Part shown: positions 5,685-5,700 of the stretch, in pieces
Layout of the letters: each line of letters opens with the position of its first letter
How positions within the stretch are numbered: position 1 is the first letter of the stretch
Assembly (NCBI GenBank): GCA_947627805.1
Contig: CANQXB010000071.1
Location: forward strand, 1 to 5,700
Direction of reading: 5' to 3'
From: an uncultured Bacilli bacterium
Lineage (GTDB): Bacteria; Bacillota_I; Bacilli_A; RF39; UBA660
DNA: 5,700 nt
The notes under the pieces: generated by a model
What the model was told of the DNA's origin: nothing
The model's database searches: none
What the model saw: the letters and a program-made list of their open reading frames with translations, nothing else
Made by a program: the position numbers and the translations under genes

Positions 5685-5700
5685 TAACAAAAAAATGCTA

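Noticed and set aside
1..5700. Mycoplasma-type code (TGA as Trp) or a CRISPR array
   Set aside because: Trp is encoded by TGG throughout and no gene needs TGA read-through; no regularly spaced repeat set beyond the two 12-bp copies is present.

Overview
The window is very AT-rich and uses the standard bacterial code: Trp is TGG in every gene and every intact gene ends in TAA. It carries a pair of CotF-type spore-coat genes, a TnpB element of clostridial/bacillar type, Shine-Dalgarno-led genes and sigma-A-like promoters. Together these suggest a low-GC Bacillota (Firmicutes) with a spore-forming ancestry, perhaps a gut Bacilli or Clostridia lineage. I cannot name the species.

Layout. (1) 1-498, minus strand: two overlapping small genes of the CotF/ferritin-like coat family; the downstream one runs off the left edge. 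(2) 616-2500, plus strand: a small multi-pass membrane protein gene of the 'putative ABC-transporter type IV' family (PF06541 type). It is split by a roughly 1.4 kb IS200/IS605-type (IS1341-like) element at about 727-2122. The element carries an apparently intact tnpB under a perfect TTGACA-17-TATAAT promoter, followed by a structured right end that is very probably the omega RNA. It has no tnpA. Removing the element rejoins the host gene in frame to give a protein of about 162 residues with a family-like sequence across the junction. (3) 2528-4472, plus strand: an SDR oxidoreductase and a PLP enzyme of the methionine-gamma-lyase-like/'aluminium resistance' (YnbB) family, with overlapping ends. 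Before the insertion these three plus-strand genes probably formed one operon. (4) 4471-4500: a 10-bp-stem hairpin shared by two convergent genes, with both stop codons inside it. (5) 4477-5559, minus strand: a short M3-like zinc metallopeptidase with its own promoter. (6) 5638-5684: two copies of a 12-bp direct repeat at the right edge, unexplained within the window.

The most notable feature is the tnpB insertion. Its right flank, where the omega RNA guide would be copied, is the host gene's own sequence, so the nuclease should be programmed against the uninserted allele. The element lies in the same direction as the broken operon, so its strong promoter may also transcribe the two downstream enzyme genes. 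This is an instance of a known class of system, not clearly a new one.
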